Below, one piece after another: positions 1 through 13,318 of a stretch of 64,000 nucleotides of DNA. The DNA lies in assembly GCA_003415625.1 (NCBI GenBank), contig PYIU01000002.1, positions 7,130,001 through 7,194,000 on the forward strand. The letters run 5' to 3'. The notes under the pieces are model-generated. The model searched no databases. It saw only the letters and a program-made list of their open reading frames with translations, and was not told the origin of the DNA. A program made the position numbers and the translations under genes. The stretch is from Aquanectria penicillioides. Its lineage: Eukaryota; Ascomycota; Sordariomycetes; Hypocreales; Nectriaceae. How positions within the stretch are numbered: position 1 is the stretch's first letter; each line of letters begins with the position of its first letter.

Positions 1-3000
1 ACTAAATTAGTTCCTTCTTGCAATAAGGTATATATCCTAAGAAGCCCTAATAGCATATTGAAAGTTATTAAATCCCAACTTTTCTCTACTAAAAAAATCT
101 AATTATATCCTAAAAAGAAGTCCAAAAGAGTTAGGATTTTATATATCCTAAATTTAGCTAAGAATTTATTAGCTCCTAAAGGAATTAATCCATTCTATAT
201 TATATATATATTATATCTTTTAGCTAAATTGATTAAATAGAGTTTACTATTCTTTTTTGCTACTAATATATATAGGTTTTAGTAAGTAGCATAAGACTTT
301 TAAAGGATTCCTCTCTTTATTTAAGTTTTTAGCAATTTAATAACCTTCTTTTCCAATCCTTTAGGGATTAAAATATTTTCTATTTACTAGGCTTTATATT
401 TAGTTATCTTAATAATTTATAGAGGGGCTACTTTAGGGTTTAATCTCCTATACTCTTTAAAATCTTAAGTAAATACTGCTTCTCTATTATAGAGAATTTT
501 TAAAAGGACATTTCTCTCTTTATTAGTAAGAATCCCTTCTATTTAATTAATTACTTTTTAAAGTCTTTCTCTATATAGCCTTAATCCTTTAGCTATTTTA
601 GAGAACTTAAGTATTAAAAGCTTTAAGTACTTAAACTTCTCTTTAAGGTTTCCTTTTACTTTCTTCTATCTTTTCTCCTTTTAATATAGATCCCCTTTAG
701 GGATAGATCTATCTAATAGAATATTATCTCTAGAATGTATTTTATTGGCTTTTTGTTTATATATTGTATTAATAAATGCCACCTCCCCTCTTTAATATAC
801 AGCTAATTGCAGCTTCTCCTTTGCCTTTATTACCTCTATATAGTTAACCTTTAACCAATTCCTAACCACTAACTGAATTACTGCTTCCACTAATGCCTTA
901 TCTAACTATTTAATTAAATGCTTATTATTATCTTCTTTTAGACCCTATAATTCTATTGGTTTAGAAGAACTTTATGAACTTATCTTTAGTTACCTTAAGT
1001 AGTCTCTATACTCCTTAAGGCATTCTATTTAATATTTCTAGCAGTAGGCATAATAATCTTAATTAAGCTAAATTAATATTATAGGAGCATTTCTCCTTTT
1101 GGAGATATATAATTAAATATAACTTTAGCAGCCCTAATAAAGGGCATTCCTAAAATAAAAGGAATAGAAATATATTCTCTTAAAGCAATATAAAATCTTT
1201 ATACTATCTAAACATTTCTAAAAAACAGCTTAATATCCACTTCTCTATACATTTAGATTCAATTATTAAAGTAGAATGTAATAAAAGCTTCTATAGGCTT
1301 TACTTCTAGCTTGCATTTTTATACTATCTTATTAAAGATAATATTTCCTTTTGACCTAAAATCCACTAAAGCTTTTTAAGTTATTCCATTAAGGTCACTT
1401 AACTTTACTTAAATTTTCAGCAGTTCTTAGCATTAGGCTAAAGTTCTTTAATGCTATTAGTCTAAAACGTTTATATAGACTATTAGATGCATTTAATCAA
1501 ATATAACTTTTCCCCCTTTAGTTATTATATAGCCAATATTGACTTTATTAATACTTCCTTAATCCTTAATAAAGTATTCTTTAGGCAATAGTATATAATA
1601 AGGTTTAAATTCTTCCTTAATTAATATACTATTAATACTATACTGCTTAGCAATACAGTTAAAGTACTCCTTTAAGAATATTGCTTTTAGATTATTAATT
1701 ATAACTAAATTAATAGCTTACTAAACCTATCTCTTTTTTAGTAAAGATTTAGGTTTTATCTATTTAACTTCTTTTATTCCCTTTATATAATTAAAAACTA
1801 TTTTCAAGATGTTATTACCTAAAGGAGGGTTAAGGGTAATTAAGTCCTTAATGGTTATTTAAACTTTTAATTCTACTACCTTTTTATAAACTTATCTTTT
1901 TATTTAAATAACCTTAAGTATTTAATTAAAAGCATTCTAATCCTTTTCTTTAAGGATAATATTAGCAATCTCTCTATCCTTAATAAGTTCTCTATTTATA
2001 ATCCAAATAAAAAACTAAGTTCCCTTTTCCTCTTCTTAACTAGCTAATTCCTCTTTTAATTCTACTTTTATACATTTTACAGCATTAATTTCCAATATAA
2101 TATTAGCAATAAGAGAGTTATTAATTGATTCTATAGCTTAATTATTAATAAGGATGCAGTTAACTTTAAGTTCTTAGGTCTTCTTAAGGGAATTCCCACT
2201 AAGCACTAAAGAGCTGTACTCTAGTCGATTAGTACGCCTAAGGAAGTCTTTAATCAAACGCTTCTCTTCTTTAGTAACCTACCATTTCCATGCATTTAGC
2301 TCATCCACTATTATAACTTTAGCTTGGCTATAAATCTTAAAGATAGGGAATTCTAAAATTTATAAAACAATTATTTTTCTTACTTCTTTTTTAATAGCAA
2401 GCTTATATACTAGTTTTAAGGGTAGTAAGAGTTCCTATTGCCTTATTTAAATAAAGCTAGCATTACTATTATAGTCTATAAATCCCCTTTTTCTATCTTC
2501 TATAAGAAGTAAGCAATAGTTTAGAAAATGCCTTACTTTTATATAATAAAAGCACTTTAGATCCCTATTATAATTTGCATTAATATAGAAATTATAATAG
2601 AGATATATATAATTAGATTCTTTTACTTAATTAAGATTGTTTCTAACTAATAATAATAATTCTATTTTTAGTTAATTAATCTTTTAGTATATAATTCTCT
2701 TTAATTCCTGCAACTTATTTATAATATTTTAGGCTATATTAATTTATAGCTTTTTTATTCCTTTAGTAAAAAGACTTAACTCCTTTTTTAAGCTTTAGAT
2801 AGGGTTAAGGAACTTAAGCTCTTAATGCTAGAGCTGATTTTAATAAGCAAAAGGTTTTTTGGTTTTCCTAAAATATCTAAAGTTATTATCCTTCCTTCTT
2901 ATCTAGAAGATTTAGATTCCTTTTTTAGCATTAAGGAAGTTCTTAATTAGCCTAATTATCTCTTTATACCTTATTGTTCTTAAGGTATTTAGGTGTTTCC

Positions 3001-3550
3001 CTTTCTATTAGTAAATATTAATAATAATGTTTTTAGTATAGCATTATAAATAGCCTAAGCCTATACTATAGAAGCCTCCTAATTAATAGGATCTACTTTT
3101 CTATTAAGTTAGGCATGCTTTATAAGCTATTAAAGGATAACTCTATACTCTATAGATTAGATTAGAGTTATATTTATTTACTAGAGCTTATTCTTAAGTG
3201 GATCTAACTGATTTAAATTCTAGTATTTAAAGGTTTCCAAAAGGTTCTGCTTTATAGCAGCCTAATTATTGCCTTTTAGTAAGTTTATAATATCTTAAGA
3301 CACTTTAAAGGTTATATAGTATATAAGAGCTTTGCCCTTTGCACTATTTGCAACTCCTTAGCTAATTATAAATCTATTATATAATCTAAGGAAATATATA
3401 ATGTTCCTTCTATTAAAAATTGTATTAAGCAATTAAATAAAGGTAATAGTCACTTCTATTATTTTAGCTAATATATTTAGTTTATTCTTTTTAGAAATAT
3501 TAGTATTAATAGTACTAATTAATTTAGAAAGGATAGTTAAAGATTATTAA
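1..3550 (-). mobile_element. RIP-degraded Gypsy-type LTR retrotransposon, cut by left edge
   Basis: AT-rich DNA with no intact long frame, but translating the minus strand and reading through stops gives a recognisable Gag-Pol in the order expected for Metaviridae-like elements. A CCHC zinc knuckle with its second Cys changed to Tyr lies near 2556-2513. An aspartic protease core (ALVDF-SKGNI, from an ALVDSGSKGN-type site) lies near 1400-1336. Reverse transcriptase lies from about 600 down to the edge, with a LIPKGLEKKVIKLL-like segment, the VAKKN..LYLIN segment near 245-225 and the TLLDFF.GY segment near 135-100. The rest of RT, RNase H and integrase lie outside the window. The substitutions are those of RIP (C to T and G to A). 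The right boundary is not resolved. Confidence 0.8.
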
Positions 3551-4890
3551 CTATATTAACCCCCTTTACTTTTAATAGGGCTTAAGGGGTTTAATTACAT
3601 TTAATTAAATATTCTTTTTATTTTTTTATTTAAGGGCATTAATAAATTGTAGTTATTAGGATTCTTATAATAAGTATTTTAGTATATATATATAAAGGAA
3701 TATAGGCTAGCTGCCTAACTCCTAGGGTTATAAATTGCAATAAAACAATATATATATATAATAAAAGAATAAAATAATAAAATAAATTAAAATATATATT
3801 AAAATAATTAAAAAAAGTAAAGAAAAAGGATAGTAATATTATATTTAATAAGGCTTTATTTTAATAAATTTAAATTGGCTTTTTAAAGTTAGTAATAATA
3901 AATAAAGTAGCCAATTAAAATAGTAATAAATATATATATATGCCCTTTAGCTAAAGTCTAAAAACTAATAAAAATAATAAAAATTTCCTATCTTCTATAA
4001 TTAATTAAGGGTTAAGTAATCTTTTTCTTTCTCTTCTTTCTTCTTTCTTAATCCATAAATTAAGCTTTTAGCAGTCTTAAGTATGCTCTAATATTTAAAA
4101 GTATTTAATCAAATGCTTATGCATTATTTGCACTATTATTTCGCCTTATACACCTTTATGCTAATATATTGGCACTATACTGAATTATTGAATTTTTCTA
4201 TACATCTGCCCCAACTATAGTAATAGGTTTTCTTTTTCTAAAATGCAAACTTATATTAGTATCTCTACTTACCTTTAGTATTATTTTTAATCCTAGCGCC
4301 CCCTATTTTTATAGAAGTAATAGGTTTTCTAGTATCTAGAAATTCCTAGATCTTTACAATCAATTATCCACTACTTCTTTAGGTTCTTAATAATAGCTTA
4401 AAAGTATTACTAAAGAGTTTAATTAAATACTTTAGTATCTTTTTAAATAATTTAAAGGCTTCTCCCTACTATAACCTTTAAATGTATTAGTAAATAGGGA
4501 CACTAGCTAAAATATATACCCTACCCAAAAGGGTATAGGGTAAGTAGGTTCAGTTAAAGACCGAATAGCCTTTTTAAGCAGCTGCAAATAACTTAAAAGA
4601 GTGTTAAAGCATTTAATTGAATGCTTTAGAGTATCCCTTAAAGAAAAGAAAGAAAGAAAATAGGGCAGAAAGTTATAAATAAAGTAATATTATAAGGGGC
4701 TATACCGGGACTTCAATAAGGTCTAAATGCAAGGAATTTAGAATTTTAAAAATAAAAATTGGTTAAAGAAAACTGCCTGTTCATTTCCTATATCTCTAAG
4801 GTCCCTTTTATCTTCCTAACCAACCTAATAACAGATTGATCCATATTACCCTAGACCCTAACTTAATGCCTCTATTATAATGTTTATATA
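3551..4890. repeat. AT-rich spacer between two retroelement remnants; probably holds LTRs
   Basis: No coding frame is seen. This stretch lies between the Gag start of the Gypsy remnant and the Pol end of the Copia remnant, where the LTRs of one or both should be. Parts near 4490-4880 are less AT-rich, with residual CpG and CpC dinucleotides. I could not match a left and right LTR copy by eye, so element ends are left open. Confidence 0.4.
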
Positions 4891-7800
4891 TATAGATCGA
4901 TTAGATTAAGCATTATTCTAAAGTATTTAAAGCGCTATTGCAATAATGCTTTAATAAGTCTATTTATTAGCATTTTAGCAATAGAAAGGTAAGTAACTTT
5001 AAATAATCCCTTTTTATATTTTTGCTTTAACTATATATTATGGATATTTATATAGTGTAGATAAGTATTAATTTATTTGCTCTCTTTAAGCATTAGATAT
5101 ATAGTCTATTAATTATTATAGTAAATTAAAAATTCATTTAAATTTAATAATAACTTTATTTACTTAAAAAGGCACTAAAGAGCTATTATCTTATATACTA
5201 TTTCATTTAAAGCAAGTAGCTTTACTTTAGTTATAGATATAGTTATAGTGAATTAATGCATTGCTTTTTAAATAACTAGTCTATTAAATAGGCTAATAAA
5301 ATATCCTTAAGATAACTTCCTTATAAAAGAATTATCTATAAAGAATGCATTATTTGCTATTTTTAATGCTTAAATTTCCTTATTCCCTTTATATTAAATA
5401 GCAAATCTGCTTATTATATAGAGGTAGCAAAGAGCTTAATTTATTGCATTTTAGTGCTTAGTTTTTAGGTTAATTAAGAACTGTAAGAGTTTGCCTACTA
5501 TAAAGGCAATATTAAGTTAAATTATAATTACTATATAGAGCAATAATCCTACCTTCTCTTAATATTCCTTAATCTCTTGCTTAATTACTTAGTCTTTATG
5601 CTTTTATAGCTCTATTCCTAGAATTAATATTAATAAAAATAAGCTTTATTTTAATATTTTAAACTTATAGGCAACCTTATTGATATATGCCTTATAGCTA
5701 AAGAAGATCTATCTTTTAAAGCAATTATAGATAATTTATACTTTAAGAAAATACTTAACCTTACCTTATTTATATAGTTTATATGCTTATTTTAAGCTAT
5801 TAATTAATATATTAGCTATACCTATATTATCCTTATAGAAAGCAATAATAATATTATTTATAAAGAATATTAAAAAGAGCTTTCAATTAATAGAATAGAA
5901 TAAATATAGCTCTTCTTTATACTATTTAAGCCTAAATTTAATAAAAGTTACTTTTAATTCTTAAAACTAAAGTTATAGTAAGTCCTTAAGACTATATAAT
6001 GCTTTATGCAATTCTATATATTTGCCTTATTGCTTAAATCTATTTAATAGCTTATATATTATTAATATTCTATACTTACTTTTTATTGCATTAAGAAATG
6101 CATTTTTAATATTAAATTATAAAAGTTTTAAATTAAATTATACTATTAAAGCTATTAATATACAAAAAGTATATACTATAAGTATAGCTATATAGGTGCT
6201 TTTAATTATTAAGCTTTCCTATAGGTTACTATATATATATATTTATGCTTTGCATTTATTTAGGTAACTAGCGCTATTAAACTTATAGGTAAATACCTAC
6301 TTTAGTGGTAGTAGTTTAGATCTTGCCTTTAAGAGCTTAATTTTAATTTAGGTCCTTTTCTCTTTTAAGGTCTAAATCTCTCTTTTTGCTGCCTTAATGA
6401 ATTTATTATAAAGTAGATAATTTTATATTTCTTTTTAGTTTTATAGTAATAGGCTTAAAAGGTCTTATTAGTATATCTTTAAGCCTATTATTATAGCCTT
6501 TATCTATATATTGTTTTCTTATAAGCAGGCCGCTATTATTATAGTAAATACTATTTAATAGCTCCTTTTATTCTAACTGTCTTAAAGTGGTTAATTAAAT
6601 TAAATTCCTATTAATAGGGCATCCTAAAATGCATTATTTAGATGCCTATTAAAGTGGTGTTTCTAAAGAATGCTTTAGTCTTATATATATCTAGCATTTT
6701 ATCTTTCCTTAATGCATTTACTACTATATATTAGTTATATTAATCCTTTGCTTACTTTTTCCCTTTTTCTATTAGTTATATTACTGCCCTAAATTTAAGA
6801 TTTACTAGCTTCTAGCAGCAATATTATTAGGTTTTTATTTAAGGTTAGGTCTTTCTTTATTTTATTTACTCTTTTTATTAAATCTATAATAAGCTTTTAT
6901 TTATTATTTACTTTTTAAACTGCATATTATAACTAGCTTTATGCTTTTTATTTTAATTATTATTAAGGGATTACTTTTAGGGTTTCTTATTCTATTAGGT
7001 CCTATTTCTATAGATAAAGATTTAATACCTTTTATTCTATATATCTATATTCTAAATTATTAAAGTAGACTCTTTATTAAGGTTCTATTAATACATTCCT
7101 ATATATTAATTTAATTTTTAGTATTTAATAAGGAGTTTAAAGTCTATAAGCTATTTAATTAGTTTTATATTTAATAAGCTTTACTACTTAATATTTTATG
7201 CTTTTTTATGCATTTACCTTTAAATTTAAACTCTTTATTATCTCTATTTTAAATAGTTTATCTTTTACTGCAATTAACTTAAGGAAAGTAAGTTCTACTT
7301 CTTTCTTTTAGTCTATAATCTAAAGGTATTTTACTAAAAAGCTTAATTTATTAATTAAAATCTCTTGCTTTTAAGCTTCTTCTTTATAGAATATATGCTT
7401 ATTAAATGTAATATTATATATAGTAATTATCTATTTAAGCTAGAGTATCTATATTTAATATAGATTGCTAGTAAAGTATTTAATTAAATATTTAATGTAT
7501 TTTTTAGGGCTTATCTTAAATAGTCTTTTATCCCTTTCTACCTCCCTATCTTTATGCAATAGATATACTCTATATCTATATATATAGATTCCATTTTAAT
7601 TAAGGTATAGGTCTATTATAAGCTCCTTTATTTAAAGGCAAGCATTATTTTAGAACTAACTTTTTAGTATCTCTATTAGCATTTTTATACTTAATAATTA
7701 ATATAGGCTTATATTATATAAAAACGCTATATATATTATAGTTTCTAACTATAGGTTCTATAATAGGTTTGCTCTATTTATTATTTTAATTGAGTATACT

Positions 7801-10060
7801 ATTAGCTCTTATTCTACTTATTTTACCGGTCTATTTAGCTTATAAGTATAAAGTAAAGCAAGCTTAAGAATAATGCCTTTATTATGCGCTTAAGTCTAAT
7901 ATTTTATAAACCCTTATATAGCAATTACAGCCTTTTTATTATCTTGCCTAATTCTATAAATTAAAAGGCCAAATTATCTTTTAATCCATTTCTTAAAGTA
8001 TACTAAAGCATTAAATACTATATTGTATTCCTTATTTAATAGAAGGAATGCATATAGCATTTTTATATATTTATCCTTAATTATTAAGAGCTATTTCATT
8101 CTATTATAACTTTATAGAAAGTCTTAAAGGTCTTAATAAATATACTAAAATAGGCATAAAGATATATATTATAAAGGCTTATGCAATATTACCTATTTTA
8201 TATATACTATAATGCAATGCATATAGTTAATACATTTAGTTTTAGTTATTAATATATTTCTAGCATTAAATACTAGCTTTCTAAATGCCTTAAGGCTAAA
8301 ATGGCCTAACCTAAAGTACTAAAGCTATTTTATATTTTCTTTTAATTGTAAAGGATCCCTTAATAGTTTCTTGCTCTATAAGCATTGCTTTTTTTATTAT
8401 TTATTTCTATAAGCGTTATTACTAATGGCTTACTATATAGAATTAAGTTTTATGCTTTTTGCATTAATATAAAGAAGTAAGAGAAAAGTGGCTTATATTT
8501 AAGGAAATTAAGGTTATATTTTATAGTTAAGTAAAGCATAATTAAGCTTTCCTTCTTTATTTCTATATATAGTATATTATTGTATTTATAAACCTAAAGC
8601 CTACTTTTATATAATTAAGCTTAAGATATTATATTTATATAAAATCCTTTTATATAGGCAATATCCTAAAGAATAAAATTAATTATATAGTTTCTATTAG
8701 CTCCTTTTAGAAGATTCTTAAGCTTTTATTATTTTATTTTTATAATTAAAAATATAGTAAAATCTACTTTTACTATTTAGCTATCTTTATATAATTTAAA
8801 TGTTTTTAGGTTTAAAAGCTTTATATTATTTATAATATAAAGCGCACTATAGTTATTTAATAGTATACTTTAGGATAGTATATAAGGTTTATTAAATACT
8901 ATATATACTTTATTTTTTAAGGCATTTAAATAAAAATCATTTAAGTTTATATAGACTGCTATAACCTCCTTTAGGGTATTTAAAATATTGCTTATTAAGC
9001 TTTTATTTTTACTTTCTTCTACTAGAATTTTAGCTTTTAAGCTTTATTATTTTAGATCCTTACATTAAGTTTGGATTTTTTTATAATAGTCTTCTTTTAG
9101 TATAAAGTAAAGCTTTTACTTCTTTTTAGTTAGTATATACTTTATAATTTAATATTCTTCTGCCTTTTAGAAGTGCTTAAAAGTTACTTTATATAGGCAA
9201 TTATATTTCTAGCTATTAAAGTATCTACCTAATAATATAAATACTTTATATTTCTAAAAGTAAGTATTTTTATTAGCAGTAATAAGTATATTAAAAATAT
9301 TAATATAATTTAAAAGCATTTCCTTTAGCTTTTTGCCCTTTATTTTACTTATAATTAAGTCTATTAATTAGCAATTTACTTAAGTTAGTTTAAAGCGCTC
9401 TTTAATAGCATTAAGAAAGTCTTAAATTTTAGTATTTTCTTAAATCTTTAGAATTTTATAGTATATTCTATTTATATAAGCCTTACTTTAGCTAATATAT
9501 TAAGTTTAAGGATTAGTATTTATATATTTAGCTTTTTAAAGCATTACTCTATAGTATCTATAAGTATCTTTTTTTAAGCTTATTTTACTTAATGCTAGCT
9601 GCTTTATAATTTCCTTTATAAATTGCCTTAAGGTAATTTAATAAATCTAAATCTAAAGTTAATTAAAAAAGTCCTATTAAATAAAGGCATAAATGCTTAG
9701 TTTTATAGTATTTACAATCTATATCTATATTGCTTAAGCTCTAAATGCTTTAATTCTAATATTAGCTTACTTCTTTTAGTATTCCTTAAGGATTAAAGGA
9801 TAGTATACTAAGAATTCTAATCTATATCTTTCTTAAGGGATTGCCTTATTATATTTAGCTTTTATAATAGCAATTATAAGTATAATTTACTTCTTTATAG
9901 TATTAAAGGGCTTATTATTCTTACTTAAGTTTATTAGGTCCTAAAGGTTTTAGTCTTAAATATAGTTCTTAAGGACTATAATTTATAGTACCTATTATTC
10001 TTTAGTATAAAGTTTAACCTTTATAGATATAAATATTAACTAATTATAGTTTATATCCAT
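4891..10060 (-). mobile_element. RIP-degraded Copia-type LTR retrotransposon Gag-Pol body
   Basis: Reading the minus strand through stops gives a Copia-order polyprotein. A possible first codon is at 10060 (M-D-I-N-Y-N). The diagnostic RT motif KALYSL.DL (from KALYGLxxSP) lies near 6004-5975. The YVDD-equivalent region lies near 5866-5846. RNase H follows near 5300-5215 (GYLI.LFNRLVI and FTITIS.T), then the late YTIDIH-like segment near 5070-5040. RT and RNase H lying at the 3-prime end of the body, after integrase, is the Copia order. Nearly every other Gln or Trp codon has become a stop. LTRs are not resolved. It is in the same orientation as the Gypsy remnant to its left. Confidence 0.8.
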
Positions 10061-10141
10061 TTTATATATAGATTAAATAAATTAAGCTTAAGCTAATTGT
10101 ATAAATAATTAAAATTATAATAAAAGAAATAATAGCAATAA

Positions 10142-10172
<31 letters not shown>

Positions 10173-10340
10173 GTAATAATCTTATAGTAAAAGTTATAGA
10201 ATATTATCTATTTAGGCTTATAACTATTATATAAAATTATACAGTAAATACATATATAATAAGGTCTATTAAAAGCCTTATTTTCTATAAAGGGAATATT
10301 ATCTTAGAGCTCCCTTTTATCCATATTAAGCTTGCTCTAA
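10061..10340. repeat. AT-rich edge of retroelement block
   Basis: Highly AT-rich sequence on the Gag-proximal side of the minus-strand Copia body, where its 5-prime LTR would be expected. GC content rises sharply from about 10300 into genic DNA. No paired LTR copy could be confirmed. Confidence 0.4.
10142..10170. repeat. (AAT)n microsatellite
   Basis: About nine perfect AAT units inside the AT-rich block edge. Confidence 0.9.
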
Positions 10341-10948
10341 CCGGGTTCTATGCCCTATTAAGCTTACCCAAAATGGATCCAATGCTTAGGTCAAAAGATA
10401 GAGCTCCAAGCTGGCTGTGTGACAGCCACACGTAATGGATACGGCCTTCAACGATATCCTCGTTAGTTCCGTATCCCGCGACAGTATTTGCGTTGGCTCG
10501 TCGTCGTTGGCAATGCAAGCGCATGTATGGTGGAGATGACAAAGAGCCGACTAAGGCAAATCTTGCCTCAAGATTGCTCCGCAAAAGCGCAACCCTAAAA
10601 TGAAGAGGGACGGCAAAAATAATAACGCATGCTTTTGCGTTTCTCGCAGGTTCAAGATTTCATAGGCGCAATCTCTCATTCCAAGGCGGCAAGACTAACA
10701 AACGTCGGGGCCCGTTCGGCGATTTTGACGAAGTTTTCAGCAGTCCACACGTGACCGACCTGAACCATCCTAGGCGACGACATCGAGGAGAGACGCACTC
10801 GTAACCTCGCGGCCGCGTGATAACTCAACCTCGACGACTAGATTCGACGCAGGAAGACGGCTGCCGTAGTGTGTCAAGTTACTCGCCTGCTCCCTACGGA
10901 TAATGCGACCTCAGCCGCGCCGCCATCGCTGACTCCACACCGCCGCCG
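10341..10948. other. Intergenic, upstream region of the first Zn2Cys6 gene
   Basis: Normal-composition DNA marking the boundary of the AT-rich block. Only short unsupported frames are present. It should hold the promoter of the regulator that starts at 10949; no clear TATA box was identified. Confidence 0.5.
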
Positions 10949-12286
10949 ATGCGCACCAGGACGGAGCAACGCTCAGCATCGTCAAGCTCCGGCTCCGGCT
11001 CTCCGGACGAGAATGCCGGCGCCGTCGTGCGCCGGCCGGCCATGCGGCGAGTGCACTGCAAGTCGCGCCTCGGCTGCTTCAGCTGCAAGCGCCGGCGTGT
11101 CAAGTGCGGCGAGCAGCGGCCGTCGTGCGCGCCTTGTCAGAGGCTCGGCTTGGCGTGTCAGTATCCCGCCCGTGAACGTGAATTAGAGGCCCCCGAGGAG
11201 ATCCCACGGGCTCCCCTGTCGAGCTTGGCCCTGGAGGACTTGCGCTTTCACTACCAGTTCTTCACCGTTGCATATCCAAGCCTGCCGCTGCGAGGAGATG
11301 CCGTCTGGTCGCAATGTGCAGCCATGACACACACGGTGAGTAGCCTCACTCGTTCTTCCAGAACACTCCTCCATAGAATGCCCTGCTCATGCTGATATGA
11401 CTGCAGTATAATTACCTTGCGCACGCTGCCTTGGGTCTTGGTGCTTCGCATCTCGCCGTAAATGGAAGCGGCAATTTCAACGCCGCGGCGCTCCAGCACC
11501 GAGTGACAGCCATCCGACTCATCAACGAGCAGCTAACCCAGCCTTCCAACAAGTCTTTGGAAGAAGCGGATGCGCTCTTCGCGGCCCTTGTGTGTATCAT
11601 TGCACAATCTTCCCTCATGCCCCATGGCATGACCGAGTACCTTGTTATGACCAGGGGGGCCAGTTTAGTGGCAAGATCAGTAATGCCCGACCTTGGGCAG
11701 TCAATCTTCCGCAACTTTTCCGCACAGGGCCATATTGATAGTCTCGCCAAGATGATCAATGACCAGCCAAAGGACACAGAAATGATTGAAGGGTTCCGAC
11801 TCTCCGTCATGAACCTCGAGCCTCTCTGTCAAAAGGACCACGAGCGATATTACTTTGCATCTCTGGTCAAGACAATTACGTCGGTGCCCACTTCATCCTT
11901 TGGAGGTGAGTCACGTACCCACACCGAGTCGACCCATTTCCCACTTCGCTAACGCCCACTCTTCTCCAGCATGGAGGGAATTTGTCGACCTCTTCATGAT
12001 GCCAAGCTTCATGAGCAACGATGATTTCCAGTCCTTTATTGACCCAGAAAACCACGTAGCTCAGCTGCTCATCATTCACCAGTTCCTCTTGGACTATGTG
12101 CTTGGGCGATCTTTTATCTCCCTCATGGACGAACCCAGGTGCGCAGGCCGCAAGAACATGATCATTTTGTGGACGCAGAATGTCATCAAAGGTCTTCCTG
12201 AAGATTACACAGTGTACAGTAGTTGGCTAGACCATTTCTGCCAGGTTCTCGCGCGCCAGGACGCCAGATATCTGCTGAGTCCATGA
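10949..12286 (+). CDS. Zn(II)2Cys6 transcription factor, Upc2-like class
   Basis: Predicted nuclear DNA-binding regulator of 400 aa. Exons 10949-11335, 11407-11905 and 11970-12286; both introns have GT..AG ends and conserve phase. The zinc cluster spans C43-C70 with spacing CX2CX6CX6CX2CX6C (CFSCKRRRVKC, then CAPCQRLGLAC), preceded by a basic RRVHCKSRLG stretch as in the sterol-uptake-control (Upc2/Ecm22) class. Exon 2 opens with an ALGLGASHLA-type segment typical of the effector half of this class. The N-terminus is low-complexity (Ser/Gly), and M32 is an alternative start. The protein is compact for the class. It lies just upstream of an MFS permease on the same strand, about 1 kb away, so it may control it (inference). 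The ligand and targets cannot be told from sequence. Confidence 0.85.
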
Positions 12287-13318
12287 GATAGGCTCACATT
12301 TGATCAGCCAAGCCCGCAGAAGGATTGGGTAGCTGAGATATTTAAATGAAGAAGTGGATTTTTTTTTTCTCCTCTTCTGAACGATTGTGGTATCTGCTCT
12401 GTAAGTTACCGGTAATTCTCCGCTATAATTGAGATGGTATAGCGCAAACGAAACAACACCGGGAATAGAGTTTGGAGGCTTGTCACTAACGTGATTCTTA
12501 AATTGGGTCCCATAGACCCCGAGACCACCATTTTCCGGTCACCAGGTAGGTCCATGAATTCACAGTTTGATGTTTCTTTTTGGAGACAAAGAAAATTTTA
12601 AACGAATACCAAAGATCAAATAAACACCGTTGTTTGACATGGGATTGTACCCGTCGTTTACCAAGAAGAATATCAACCTTGGGAAGCATCGCCACAATAC
12701 AGCGTCAGGTGTTTTAGTCTCTGCATGGAACACGACAACTCAGGGAGTCAAACGAACTTCAAAATGACCGTAAACGGCGAAGCACGCCTTCGTTCTTCAG
12801 CGTGATAGGATGGTGTCGAGCGCCCGGGCAGCTTCCGGCGTTCTCGAGGTTCCTGAGATGCTGGGCCCACATGGGAACCAACCTGATTCACCGGAGCCGC
12901 CATGCGGATCCGCAGCCAGTTACGTACACTCACCATGGCATCGGGGTACGTCGTCCCCATTCGGGCTTTGAGCAGCTCAGAGATAGGTCACCTTCGGGGT
13001 TTATGTTACAAATGGGGAAGTCGACGCTCAATATGGATACGGTGAATGTCTTGCATCAGATAAGCTACTCATGATGCAATCAGTGTTTATTCTAAGCTTA
13101 ATCTCTATCACACGTTTTGAGAGTCTATCGCAACGGCTTGTAGTACGATAGGGACCGCTAAATCCTAGACAAAGACTCCAATTGGCCTTGTTCGGTGCCT
13201 TGAGGCGGCTTGGTGATAGATTGCAAGAGTCACTACATAAACCCAGGGCCTCCTTTGAGATTGATCGACAATTCCTGTGACTCGTATACAGTCTTCAAGA
13301 GACAAGAAAGATATCAAA
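12287..13318. other. Intergenic, upstream region of MFS permease
   Basis: No coding region recognised. A poly-T tract at about 12359-12368 follows the upstream gene and may belong to its 3-prime UTR. The rest is the presumed promoter of the permease. Confidence 0.5.

Noticed and set aside
1..10340. CRISPR-like or simple repeats in AT-rich DNA
   Set aside because: Recurring TATATA and TTTAG words are RIP composition effects; no regular repeat-spacer pattern exists and the organism is eukaryotic.
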